A stretch of 64,000 nt of DNA from Aplectana chamaeleonis (taxonomy: Eukaryota > Nematoda > Chromadorea > Rhabditida > Cosmocercidae), in NCBI GenBank assembly GCA_029168955.1, contig JAPDOI010000038.1:1205001-1269000 (forward strand), read 5' to 3'. The position numbers were made by a program, and so were the translations under genes. Below are positions 34,291 to 45,662 of this stretch, one piece after another. The notes under the pieces are model-generated. The model had not been told where the DNA came from. It worked only from the letters and a program-made list of their open reading frames with translations, and made no database searches. Numbering within the stretch: position 1 is the first letter of the stretch; the number at the start of each line of letters is the position of its first letter.

Positions 34291-35130
34291 TAGGGACTGA
34301 TCCCAGCGCAAACTAGAGTCTCAGAAAATAATCTGTTGAATGTTTTGAGGAAGATGGAAAGAAACAATTTGAAGATCGTTAAATTTCCTTAATGGACCTG
34401 AGTAGATCGAAAACGACAGAAAATATAATTTCTTTGAGTTTAAGGAATTCGAACACTTCCAGCCCAAACCTTGTCCAGGGAAGTAGTTTGGGGCGCTGAC
34501 AGGGTCAAGCGAAGCGTTGTGTAGTCTTTTGAAATCAGAGCGACCCCTCTCCCGGGCATCAAAATGTTTTTCAAAAATCCAGAATTTCTGCGACTCTCCC
34601 GGGGTGTAAATTTTGGACATTTCTTCTTGCGAGAAAATGCTCAAAATTATGAGTAGTGGAAAGTGATTTCTATGTTTTTCACTTCCGGAAATTTTTATTT
34701 TTCTTCCGGAATTTTTACAGTCCCCCTAGCCTTCATTTTCGGACCAAAAATTTTGCGATCCACCCCCCCCATCCGTTGAAAAATTTCACAGCCCCACTTC
34801 ACCCTGGGGGGGCCATATTAGGCCCATATTTAGTTTTTCGGAAATTTACGGTAGGTTATTGTAGACAAATTATATTTATCCTACTGTAACTTACAGTATT
34901 CTTCCGAAAAACTGAAAATGGACCTTATATGTAGTCGTGTTCAGCGCACCCAAAAAAAATTCAGCTGAGAATTTTTCACATTTCTAAAATCCCCAAAATT
35001 TCATTTTTTTGCGGTTTTTGATCCACCCATGCGCATTAGAGGAATTTACCCAACTTTGAACTCTTTCCTTCTACCTTCCGAACAATACTCAACAAATCAT
35101 TTTTCAAAACTCCAGCTTGATCAGTCCCTA
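34291..35130. mobile_element. TAGGGACTGATCCCAG-family element without the nested MITE
   Basis: TIRs TAGGGACTGATCCCAGCGCA and inverted TAGGGACTGATCAAGCTGGA enclose 840 bp. At the position where two relatives carry a TTAA MITE, this copy reads CATGCGCATTAGAGGAATTTACCC without interruption (35029-35052). Interior pieces GTAGGTTATTGTAGACAAAT and its inverse form a second, inner palindrome. No transposase. Confidence 0.75.
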
Positions 35131-36740
35131 GTTAGCTCCCTTCAAACACCAAGGCTCAGGAGACTTTGAGGAAAAATTTCTCATCAAACAAAAGCCCACG
35201 GAATTCCAATAAAAGGTGCCAATCTCTGTTCGCACAGAAAAAAAAACTTTCTTGTCACTTTTTTTCATGTCCTTCAATTTCCGCCATTAATTGGATTCCT
35301 TTGCCCTAAATTTCCCTAAAGATTATATCACTCCTTAAATAGGAAACTTTTCTATCAACTTTGCAGAATTTTGTGCAACATAAAGTCGTATTTGGAATGT
35401 TGTATCGAAGTGCGAATGCGGAATAGCAAGTATACGGTAGGAGTACGGTGATGGGGGGAAAACCACCCCGTTCCCAACACAATATTCTTTTTTTGGCCAA
35501 AATTTCTACAACTATCGTAGTTGGAAGAAAATCTCGACCACCTCATAGGGTCCAGCGTGGTTGTGAACTGACGCAATCGGGAAGGGGGGGTCGCAAAAAA
35601 TTTGGCGCCAAAAAGGAAAATTTGTAAAAGTGGGAAGGATGCTGTAAAAAGTTAAGGCTAAATTTTCAACTATGTAGGATGAGAGGGTTTGTAAAAAATT
35701 CCGGCATTTTTTTTTTGAAAAATTTGGTCGTCCAGGGAGGAGGTCGTCGCTCCGTTGAGATCGGTCGCAAAGCCCGCTGGACCCTGCCAACTCTGTTCCA
35801 CGAGACAGCGGAGTACGTAAAAAAGTTTCGAAAAAAAAGACTCCGGAGGGGGACGTAGAAATTTTTGGGCAAAAATTGAAAACACTCGACTAGGCTCGCG
35901 AGCAGGTTAAGGGGAATATTCATAATAATAAAAAAAGGCAAAACTGCAATAAAAAATTTTTCGGAATATTTCATTCCCGGAAATGTCGAAAAATTTTTAA
36001 CTAGGGAAGGATAATGTGTAAATTTTCGAAACTTTACAGAAAAAACTGGATACCAAGGTGGGACGCAGCCCCTCGAGGTCCAGAAAAACTATCTGCCTGA
36101 CCCTGAAAACATCTCTGACGACTGAAATTTTCGAAAAACTCGTCTGGGTGTCAACCTTAAAAAAATATTTCTCATATTTTCATATTTTTCGAACATATTT
36201 TTCAGGCGATTTTAGAGGTTCAAAAAATGGTTCGTGCAAAAAATTTAGGGTTCCACACTAAAATTTCATTTCTAGACCAGAATTCTCACGACCCTTCCCT
36301 CTGACCGCAGGGTCAAACAGGGTCGCGACCGGACATATTGATGGGGGGTGATGGGTGGGGGGAGGTCATAAAAATCTGGCCCAGGAAAGGAAAATTTGTG
36401 AATTTGGGGAGGGGATCGCGAAAAAAATTACTCTTTATTTTTACCTAGAAGGAAATGTTCGTAAAGGCTATAAAACGACGGAATTCTCATGGTTTCTACG
36501 CGTGCTAATGCGGAGCGGCGGTTAGAGACAGTGAGAGAGCGCATGACAGACGGAGGGAGCAACATCGCCCGCGCCGCTCACCCCTTGAGTCGTGAGAATT
36601 ACGACGTTTTACAGAGGATAACAGTTTCGGACATTTCAACAAAATTTTGATCTTCGAATCGGGGAGGGGGTCGTACCTCCACCGAGATCGGTCACAACGC
36701 CCCGCTAGGCCCTATATGACCCTAAACCCCTGCAATCCAA
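34640..36740. repeat. Degenerate AT/purine-rich repeats (GGTCACAACGCC / AAAATTTGTGAATTTGGGG phrases)
   Basis: Recurring phrases are GAGATCGGTCGCAAAGCCCG (35756), GAGATCGGTCACAACGCCCC (36683), and AAAGGAAAATTTGTRAA-GTGGGAAGG (35610, 36393). They also appear at 53090-53450. The family is too diverged to set ends. ORFs here are not credible genes. Confidence 0.4.
36462..36625. repeat. Short CTATAAAACGAC-ended element, copy 1
   Basis: AAGGCTATAAAACGACGGAA on the left and GAATTACGACGTTTTACAGAGG on the right enclose GCGGAGCGGCGGTTAGAGACA and a GAGAGAGCGCATGACAG segment. The second copy, in opposite orientation, is at 53995-54172, and a partial one at 62000-62085. Confidence 0.65.
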
Positions 36741-38997
36741 GCATTTTCGCCCATACTTTTTTTCATAATTTAGACTGATTTCCAAATTTACTTGTACCAT
36801 AGTTTTCGTTCTCACACAGAAACTTTAACCCCCAATACAATATTACTTTGCTAAAGACTTTGTATTAGGAACCACTAAGGTCGTGTGCAGGAAAGTTCAC
36901 CTAGCTGTTGACAGCGCAAGCGGTCGCTTCACGGCACCGGAAAGCGGTCTCAGAACACGAAAAGGAGGGACCACGGAAGAATTAGTCGCCAAGGCGCGCC
37001 GCGCAAGGCTGAACTCGCGTTTAGGCTCTTGAAGACATCAACGCGTCGCGTCAGGCGGGTAACTCGTCCGCGTCTTCTCCTTTTCCGTGTACTAAGACAA
37101 AAAACGCGCCGCACAAATCGTCCCATTCCCCAAGGAGAAATAATAATAGTCAGTTGGAGAACCGCTCCAAATCTCAGCAGTATACTATACGATACTGGCC
37201 GCTACGCGACCGCCTGCGCTGTTCGCTGTTAGGTCTCCAACCCCGAAAAGGTCTGTATCTATGTGAATATTTCGTCAAATTTTCTATTCTGATTAGATTA
37301 TTTTTGCGCAAAGAAGCTGTTCGCACACCGTTTCGCACGCTGAACACAAAGAAACTGGAAAAAAAGGCGGACGCAAATGAACATGAAAAGCAGCTTTAGT
37401 TAGACAGGGGGTAGGTGAGGTATAGCCAGCATATAATAAGAGAGCCAAATAACAGATAAAACTCATCAACAGCTGAACACATATCTGGAAATCGCAGATA
37501 GAAAAAGCTTTGAAAACAGGGCACTGGTCTCGAGCACCTACCACAATGCCGCGCCTGCTCAACGCGATGTCGCGCGCGACATCGCGGTGAAATTTCTAGA
37601 CCAACGCCGCAAAAAAAAATTATGACCGAAAACCAAAAAAATGCATGAACTTAAATCACCACATAATGAATGAAGAAAAAACGTGAGCATAGAAAATTAG
37701 AGAAGAAGAAAAACAAAAAAGGGAAAGAAATGAGAAATAATTCACGAAGCGAGAGTGGATGCGGGATTAAGAGACAGCAGAGAAATACAGTAGAAAACGT
37801 GTAGTACAGAACACTATTACTACTCACATACATACATATATACATGAATAGTATATATATAGTAGACATGAAAGTGAGAAGCACGCTGGTGTTGGTGTGT
37901 TTGGGTGATGTGAAATAGAAGAGTGTGTAGAGAGTGAGCACGAGCTTGAGGAGCTACAGGACCTGTTCAGGACTAGGGAATTTTCAGTTGACAACCGCAG
38001 GCCTACGAGATGTCAGCCGTCACTCAATGCTGGTGGTATTGCCGCGAAACACCTGCCTGTCGCCCCGAAAGTTTCTCCTGTCCACTTCCAACGTTTTTGG
38101 CTCTCCGCGGTTTCGTATCCAACTAGAAAGAGGTCCACCTAATCGTTTCAATTTTGAGAACGAAAATTGTCTTTTGGAGCTGGGAAACTGACTATGCCCC
38201 TAATTTATGCATTTCAGCTGTGCAACCGCCGTCCAATAAATTGTGCACCGTCGGACAGACAGAAATTCTTTTTTTGGACAGATGCTTTCGGTGTGACAGA
38301 CAGGTGTTTCGCGACAATCCCCTCCCTCGCTTCAAGCATTGACATCCTATCGACCTGCTGTTGACAACTGAAATCGCCAGAGCTAGAGTCCTCTCCCCCA
38401 GAAGGCCCGTGCCGAAGAAACATCACAGAAATAGACCTCTCAACACACACCATCAGAAGCACACTCCTTTTCATGTATCCCATATATTACACATATACAT
38501 ATGCATGTATTTCGAGTAGTGATAATTCTGCTCTTTAAACACACGTTTATTGATTGATATCGATTGATTACAGAAAAAAAACAGAAACACCTTCACACAC
38601 AAATGACTGACTGACTAACGAAATTGAACAGTCGACGGAACGATTTTCACATAAAGGACATAGACAGGTATACTTAAACAATTTGGAAGAAAAAATTTGG
38701 ACAAAACCTGAACGGAAACACAGAAGACAGAGACCTATTGGACCTTCAGATTGGAGGGAAATTTAACAGCCTTGGCTATGAGAATTTAACAGCTAACTCA
38801 GACAATCGCACTCGGTCGGTTGTCGACAGCAGGTCGATAGCATGTGATCTCCGCTATCTGTTGACAACCAAAATGCTGTGATTTTGGTGCGAAACACCCC
38901 CCTATTAAACACTTCTGATAAATTTGGATATTCAAATATTTCTGATCACACCTTCTTTTTGAGAGACAATTTCAAAATTTTGTGCATTATCAGAAAC

Positions 38998-39935
38998 CCC
39001 CGGCCGTCTAAGAGATCGTTTATACTCGCACCGTCAATGACCGCGGAACAGTGTACTTCTGTAGTGCGTGGTTTATGGTTCCAGACGAGCAGCGCGGCAA
39101 AGTGCATTCATATAAGGCGCTGATTAGAGTTCCACCGCTGAAAGGAGCGGCATCATGCAATGAAGCAATATCGATCATGCGAGGCCGCACGATCGATTCC
39201 CCTCCATTGCATGCTGCCGCGCCTTTAAGCGGTGGGACCCTAATCAGCCCCTAGGGGATCGTTTACACTTTCGCCGCCGAGGGGCGCGGCACAGTGTATT
39301 TCTGTAAGGGGTCGTTTACACTCCCGCCGCAGGGCAGCGCGGCACAGTGCATTTCTGTTATATTGATCACGCGGTGCGGCACGATCGATATTGTAGGATT
39401 GCACTTCGCCGCGCCGCTTGGCGGCGGGAGTAAAAACGACCCCTAATATTGATCACGCGGCGCGGCCTCTCCAATATTATAGGATTGCACTTCGCCGCGT
39501 TGCACGCTTCCACATAGGCGCGCCATTCGGCGGCGGAAGTGTAAACGACCACTAATATCGATTATGCCGCGCCGCGTGATAAGTATTAGGGGTCATTAAC
39601 ACTTCCGCCGCCAGCGGCGCGGCGAAGTGCACTTCTATAATAGCGATTGTGCCGCGCCGCGTGATCAATATCATAGAAATGCACTTCGTCGCGCCGCTCG
39701 GCGGCGGAAGTGTTAACGAATCCTTGTTGAACTGCGCTTCAACGCTCCGCTCGACGGCAGAAGTGTGAACGACTCCCTATACTGATAACGCGGCCATAAT
39801 ATTGATCACGCGGCACGGCACGATCAATACGATAGGATTGCACTTCGCCACGCCGCTCGGCAGCATAAGTACAAACAACGCCTTATACGTTTCCACATCG
39901 GAGCCGCCATTTGGCGGCGGAAGTATAACGGACTC
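38998..39935. repeat. Cluster of GC-rich fold-back units
   Basis: Units of about 130-160 bp each start like GATCGTTTACACTTCCGCCG, pass through GGCGCGGC/AAGTGCATTTCTATAATATTGATCACGCGG, and end in the inverse. About six to seven units are joined head-to-tail or inverted. Single relatives occur at 3470-3625 and 31205-31370. The composition (GCGGCGCGGC with GATC palindromes) is unlike the surrounding AT-rich intron. Confidence 0.75.
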
Positions 39936-40554
39936 CTAAAAGTGAATTCTGCTGCGCAGTTGACTAAAATTGAAGTACAATAAAAATAAGCTAAATGAAC
40001 TTCTTTCCTTGATTTTTGAGAGACGGTGGTAGATCACAATATTGTGCGCTATTTAGCGGCTATGGAAATTTGTTAGCGTCCTAAACTTATACATTATTCT
40101 CCCTATTTCGGACGTTAATTTGCAGTGTGATCGCAGCTAAAAATAGGTTGTGCAGCGGCGAACAAACAAAACTTCCGGATGTGACCACCAAAAAATTCCT
40201 TTCGCGGTGACAGACAGGTGCTTCGCGGCAACAACCAGTGCAAAAAAGAAACAGTAATGAGAAAATTCCATACGATACTGAACGAGACTCATTAGGACGC
40301 GAACAGGTGGCTTTCGGGGTGACAGACGGATCTTTCGCGGCAATCCATCCATTTTTAAGCTGTCAATAGGAAGGCGTAGACCTACTGTCGACAACTATGC
40401 ACAGCTGACTGTCTGAGTGGGTGGGATTAAAAATCGTGAAGGTGAAAAAGACAGTGGAAAACGAAAAGAGATTTCCACTACGACGGGTAAAATGAGAAAA
40501 TAAAATAAAAGCAACACATCAATAAATCGATCAATCAATTAATCAACTAATCAC

Positions 40555-40653
40555 CTTTGTCCGACTCGTTGTCGTCGAGCGTCTGCGACGATTCACTTGA
40601 TTCCTTGATGGTTGACGGCGGGCCGCCTTCTTTCTTGTTCAGCAGATTACGGC
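40555..40653 (-). CDS. unc-43: CaMKII linker exon (RNLLNKK)
   Basis: The acceptor ATCTATTTAG and the donor ACAAAG|GTGATT bound a 99-nt exon encoding 32 full codons, from RNLLNKKEGGPP to DDNESDK. This is the conserved segment just after the regulatory region of nematode and vertebrate CaMKII, where splice variants diverge. It is rich in serine and acidic residues, with no fold expected. The first two bases need a G from the upstream exon. In full-length kinase isoforms that exon should supply the residues after the calmodulin-binding segment; it is not in the window. Both candidate alternative first exons here have the right phase to feed this acceptor. The intron downstream is about 9.4 kb and full of inverted-repeat elements. 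Confidence 0.9.
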
Positions 40654-40756
40654 CTAAATAGATCTAAAATACCTTAGGACTCAAGGAGAAATCGAACAAA
40701 TCCTCACTCGCTCATCCATAACAAGGTAAACCATTTCACCATAGTCCGAGTTGGGC

Positions 40757-41232
40757 AAAATTAAGTACCTTGCGAGGAGGTCCATGCTATGAGGAGTGAA
40801 AAGTGTGAGTTTCCCTTGCCCGAACCTACATGCTTTTCGAAGAGTTACAAGCTCAAAACTGTAGGTAGTGCTTTAAAACCAAAGTTTTCAATTTTAGCCC
40901 AAATTTTGTACAGGGTGGTTATTTGAGGTGCGGAACGCGAATATGAGATTTGTCTTTGGTTTTTTCGGACGACTACGATAGACTACCAAAGAAAAGTGGC
41001 AGTATACCTACCGTGACCTAGGGTAGTCGTCCGTAAAACCAAACAAGAACCTCATATTCGCATTTAGCACCTCAAATAACCTCCTTGTACAAAAAGTGGG
41101 CAAAAATGAAGAACTTAAATTTTTGTGCACCATCTACAGTTCTGAGCTTATAACTTTTCGACAAGTATGTTGGGGTACGGGAAACTCACAATTTTCAGTA
41201 CGGGTACGTCCTCGCCAGGTACTTCAATTTGT
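40757..41232. repeat. Palindrome next to the CaMKII linker exon
   Basis: AAATTAAGTACCTTGCGAGG opposite CCTCGCCAGGTACTTCAATT, with arms of about 230 bp and a centre near 40993 (GCAGTATACC). The arms include CCTCATATTCGCATTTAGCA, a phrase shared with many degenerate repeats in the window. It lies about 100 bp upstream of the exon at 40653. Confidence 0.75.
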
Positions 41233-41237
41233 TAAAC

Positions 41238-41732
41238 TACATACAGTTCACCGCAATGTTAGAAGGACATGGTGCGATTGCGGTCACACACTAAAACTAC
41301 GGTGCAGGACGCCAGATTTCATTATCGATCGACAGCACAGCTGATTTTCTGGGTGAGTTACGGTTTTTTTTTCTTGTTTGCTTCGGCATTTTATTTTTGT
41401 TTCTAACTCTTATAATATTTAGAATATGGGCTTGTCTTAGTGTGCCAGAGGAATTCCCCGTTTTTTCGATTTCAAAACAGAATTTTGAAAAAAAACACTT
41501 TAACCCCGAACAAGCGGCTAATTTCCCTCACATACTAAGAATAGCCCCTATTCGCAATATTTATACAGTCAGAAACAAAAATAATGAAGAAACAAACAAG
41601 AAAAAAACCGTAGCTCACCCAGAAAATCAGCTGTGCTGTCGATCGATAATCAAATCTGGCGTCTTCCACCGTTGTTTTAGTGTGTGACCGCAACCGCACC
41701 ATGTCCTTTTCACATTGCGCTGAACTGTGTAC
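41238..41732. mobile_element. Long-TIR MITE (GCGGTTGCGGTCACACACTA), copy 1
   Basis: Arms of about 130 bp mirror each other: GGACATGGTGCGATTGCGGT with CACACTAAAACTACGG and GTCGATCGATAATG on the left, with the inverse on the right. The arms also contain CTCACCCAGAAAATCAGCTG. The centre is AT-rich. No transposase. Confidence 0.8.
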
Positions 41733-42605
41733 GATAAAATGGTCTTCCCTGTAGGACCTATTCGCTCACAGCTCATATACACTACCCTCCCATTCACCCC
41801 TCATGACCAAGTCACACAGCTCACTGCTAAGAACCTGAAGCTCTCAGCGCCTACATACTTTACCAAACCTCTTCCTACCACGAATACAGGCGGTCTATAC
41901 CCTCAGGCGCCGCTTTCGCCGCACACATTCGAGTTCGATCCCCGGTCAGAGTCAATAATCAAGCCTTCATCACTCCAAAGTGCACATATTCGTTGCAGAT
42001 TCATACTCAGACATTCGCCGGGTCCGATCCCAGATTTCTGTCGGTCGGGTCGGGAACTTTAGCACTGTCCCCCCCCCCCCGACGTACTCCCAAGTGAGAA
42101 GACGTGGGGGCGAACACAATTTACATCCCCCCACATCGTCTCAGTTGGAAGTGAGGGAAAAAACGGAAAGGGATTCGATCCAAGATAAATCTGCGGTCGG
42201 ACCCGTTGAGTTTCTGAGTAGGGTATTAGTAGAGGAGTCACACAACTTTCACTGCCTTGGAAATTGGCTGACCCCTGCAGGCCGCCATGGCTCGAGGAGC
42301 CCCCAAACCACTATACGATTACGGAATCAAATGAGCTCCATATTCTCTTAGGAACACTGAATGTCAAGTATTGTTATCTTGAAAAAAAAATAATTTTGTC
42401 ACTATTTTGCGTCATAACCTCCTATAAACAATCAACAGTTGTAAGAAAATCACTTCACATCACGCAATCATCTCCAGCATAAATTCGATTAACGAATCCA
42501 CACTATGTCATTAAAACATTACGTACATTGTTTATTCAGTTGAAAGGCCCTGCAAGAACACATTACGACCATCCAGCAAAGTAAACAAGGTGAAAGGCAT
42601 CTAAC

Positions 42606-43338
42606 TAGGGACTGATCCTAGCGCAAATTGGATTTTCAAAAAATGATCGGTTGAATGTGGTGGGATTTATGAAAGGAAACAGTTTGAATTTCGTTAATGC
42701 ACCAGGATAGATCAAAAACGACAAACACCTTTTTTAATCTTTAGACATTCGAATACTTTCAACTCAAACTTTCCCCAGGGTGTTAATTTGAGGCGCTGAA
42801 AACGAATATGAGGTTTAATTTTTTCGGGAGATTACGGTAGGTTACTATGGAAGAATAATACTTTTCCTACTGTAACCTAGAGAAACCTTTTTCAGAGACG
42901 AGAAATGACCTCATATGTGTGTTCTGCGCTCCAAATAACAAGCCTAAACAGAGTTCGGGCCGAAAATGTTCAAAGTTCTGTAATCCAAGAGCTTTCATTT
43001 TTTGCAAATTTTGATCTACCTATGTACATTAGGGGCAGCGTTCACGATAAAAACCGTATTCTAGTCTCAGATGCTTTCGAGAAGGCAACTTCACAAAGTA
43101 GAGTATAAAAGGGCAAAGTCCTCATAAACTTCTTCAACACTGGAGAAAGAACTGAAAAAAATGAATATATAGAATTATGCCTGTTCGCGTGTAACGTTTC
43201 CGTCAAAGACGAGCATCTTTTTCATCGTGAACACTGCCTTTAAGGAAATTTACCAAACTTCAAATTGTTTTTTACTTCCCCCAAAACACTCAACAGACTG
43301 ATTTTAAAAATTCCAGTTTGTGCTGGAATCTGCCCCTA
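42606..43338. mobile_element. TAGGGACTGATCCCAG-family element with nested short TTAA MITE
   Basis: Left end TAGGGACTGATCCTAGCGCA; inverted right end TAGGGGCAGATTCCAGCAC. The nested MITE (43033-43239, 207 bp) begins GGGCAGCGTTCACGAT after TTAG and ends ATCGTGAACACTGCCT before TTAA. It lies at the same homologous point as in 20969-22012. Confidence 0.75.
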
Positions 43339-43943
43339 GTTAGTGACCATCTATTCTGTTCACTATGAGAGATTTTGAGAAGTAAATATTTGACTTCAGA
43401 TCAATTGCTATAGTTAAAATTGTTATTTGCACGCGCTATTGTACTGATATCTTCGAAAAAAAAATATTCAAAAAATTTCCTAAAAAAAGACTCGGTAACT
43501 AACAATGAGAAGCTAATACGAGGTTATGTAGCGCTTTGTGCTAGAAAAACAAGCACCCGAAAAAATCATTTTGCTACAAAAAACATGCGAAGTAGTGTAA
43601 AAGGCAGGCCTACGATAACGGTACAGTAATCCACTAGTGAATACCACCTCAAAAATGTTAAAACTCACTCCAGTTGCGCAGCCGGCGCATATTAGGCTAT
43701 TGATGCTGCGCTAAGGTGTTGCGCGATCGGACACGTCTATCGTCAGGGCATATATGTGTAAAGGAGATGAATGATAGCAGCGATAGGTTGGCGAATTCAA
43801 AAAACCGTGGGGGGGAACAACGAAGAACCCTCCTGCTCGTCATTCTATCACCATCATCACCTTTCAACGCCCCAAAAGGCAAACCCACACACAAACACAC
43901 ACGGCAAGACATCGACGCGCCTTCGTACGGTCCAATACTGGCA

Positions 43944-44404
43944 ATGATGCGTAACATTGATCGCGGCCCCAATGGCTATCCCTCATTGGAGATGAACAGC
44001 CTACGCCCTGAACCTGAGCACAGAACACTGGAAGAAAATGTAAAGTGCAGTGCCCGACTACGTCATTTATTGCTGTATTGATTCAGAATCATCAAGTCCT
44101 TGGCTGCCATTGGTCATTATGGGCAACGGGCTCTGCCAAACGAAACAATAATCAGGGACGAGGTGAACGGAGGCGGAGGAAAGACATCCCAGAAAAAACA
44201 GCTTCAGCGACCAGGAGCGGGCAGAATCGACGTCAAACCCATGGCGTTGCGCACCTGTGGCTTTTTCCCCTGATCAGTCACCAGATGTCAGTCCCGGGGA
44301 ATCCAACCTACAGACTCCCTACAGATAACATAACCGACTGTACCAATTACCCCGGCAAGCTGTATACTGTAATAAGGACAACAACGATAGTACCACCTGG
44401 CTAG
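43944..44404 (+). CDS. Weak candidate two-exon gene nested in the CaMKII first intron
   Basis: A plus-strand frame starting at 43944 (MMRNIDRGPNGYPSLEMNSL) runs 32 codons to AAAAT|GTAAAG. A possible 47-nt intron (44040-44086) ends in TTGATTCAG, a size and acceptor typical of nematodes. The frame continues in phase for 105 codons to a TAG at 44402-44404. The predicted 137 residues are basic (GRGERRRRKD in the middle) with scattered cysteines and no family I recognise. No signal peptide or domain is evident, and the donor GTAAAG is only moderate. The stretch 43650-44940 is unusually free of the repeat families that fill the rest of the intron, which is the main reason to list it. It may be non-coding. 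Confidence 0.18.
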
Positions 44405-44971
44405 TGTTTATACACTGGTGCCACCAACTTGAACTTCCCTGGACTAATCAACACTTATCCCGGCTGTATTATAGACATAGCGAAATATATATACGGCACT
44501 CTTGCATGCACGACAGGACACAGGTTAGATTATACTAGTTTATGCTACGAGAGATATATGAAGAGATCCTGGAGAATGAGGAAGAGAGAATACAAACAAG
44601 GAACAATACTGCAAGAAAGGGAAGCACCACTGAAATAGGCCTCACGATCAATAATACGGGTCAGGGCCCTCGACCTGTTCACTGACGATGCTCTTCGCGA
44701 GCCAAGTGCATTACAGGTGAAGTAGTAGAGTTCTAAAGGCCAGAAGCATTGAAACGGAGCACAGCAACGGTGAGGAAAAAAGAAGCAGCACGATGCTGCA
44801 GAAGGGGGGACCACGCTTGGTCGCGGCAGGGGCAAAGACTGATGACTCAGAATGCGCCGCCCGAACAGTCCGACGGCGTCTCTACCGTGCTTCGGCATTC
44901 GTTGCGGGACCGACCGGGCCCAGGCCTCTTTGAGGAGTGATAGCATCGCTTTTCCGCGACACATGGGTCAA

Positions 44972-45468
44972 GGGCAGTGTTCACGAAGAATATCATATTC
45001 GAGTCCGATTGAAAAAATGGGGTTGTTCGGTCGAGAGCTATCGAATAGTAAAGAAACAGCGAGGAAAAAGGCTTAAAATAAGTAAAATAGCGGTTTCTAA
45101 CGTACGTACAGGTTCAAGGTGCGGACAAGTCTACGCGCCCAGCTAATTTTCGCAAGCGCGCTCTAATTGCGAAATGTGCGCCAAAGGATCAGGCCGGACG
45201 TGGCGGAGTAGCTTGGCAATTTGCCATCGAAAACGTCTGCGGCGCCACACGCTTGTCAGAAGATTGTGGCACCGCGGAAGTTTTCGATGGGAAACTGCGG
45301 GGCGGGCTAAGCAGGCGTACTTGGCCAACGAAATCTTCACTTCGCGACCGTTTTCATCGATTTCTGGCCCGTTTTTGCTGCTTTTCTCAAACCTATCCTC
45401 TCCAGCACGTGCCAGCGTAGTGCTTCACACTAAAAACTCAGAAACGAGATCTATGGTGACCAGTGCCT
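44972..45468. mobile_element. TTAA-type MITE (subfamily 2), second copy
   Basis: Starts GGGCAGTGTTCACGAAG after TCAA (a decayed TTAA) and ends CCAGTGCCT before TTAA. It shares the interior of 13341-13787, including GTTGTTCGGTCG/AGCTTGGCAATTTGCCATCGAAA. No coding content. Confidence 0.75.
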
Positions 45469-45591
45469 TTAAGGGTAGCAATAGTGGAGGGACGGAGGTG
45501 CTCAGCACTGGAAAGCGAAGAATCCGAATGAAACTCATCCTTAGCCCGTTGATTCATCACAAAGTGGTTAAGCTGAATACAAAGTCTAGGG

Positions 45592-45662
45592 GTCGGGCGG
45601 GACTCGAACCTGCAATGCATCGCTTTCTAGGCTAGAATGTAACCATTGCAAAACCGACACCC
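45592..45662 (-). pseudogene. tRNA-like sequence with perfect box B
   Basis: On the minus strand, GGTTCGAGTCC (45600-45610) is a perfect box B. TTTTGCAATGG (45643-45653) is 9/11 to box A at 32 nt. The flanking GTCGGGT/GCCCGAC could pair as an acceptor-like stem, but the T stem register then fails and no clean anticodon loop forms. It is probably a decayed tRNA or SINE head. Confidence 0.4.

Noticed and set aside
35036..35056. Another SL1-like sequence (GGAATTTACCCAACTTTGAA)
   Set aside because: Too many differences, no GAG|GT end. It is ordinary sequence of the TAGGGACTGATCCCAG element.
38998..39935. CRISPR-like regular repeat
   Set aside because: Units are inverted, diverged and in a eukaryotic intron, with no unique spacers. 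They are MITE-type fold-backs.
45592..45662. Functional tRNA gene
   Set aside because: Box B is perfect, but the acceptor, T and anticodon stems cannot be satisfied together, so it is listed only as tRNA-like.
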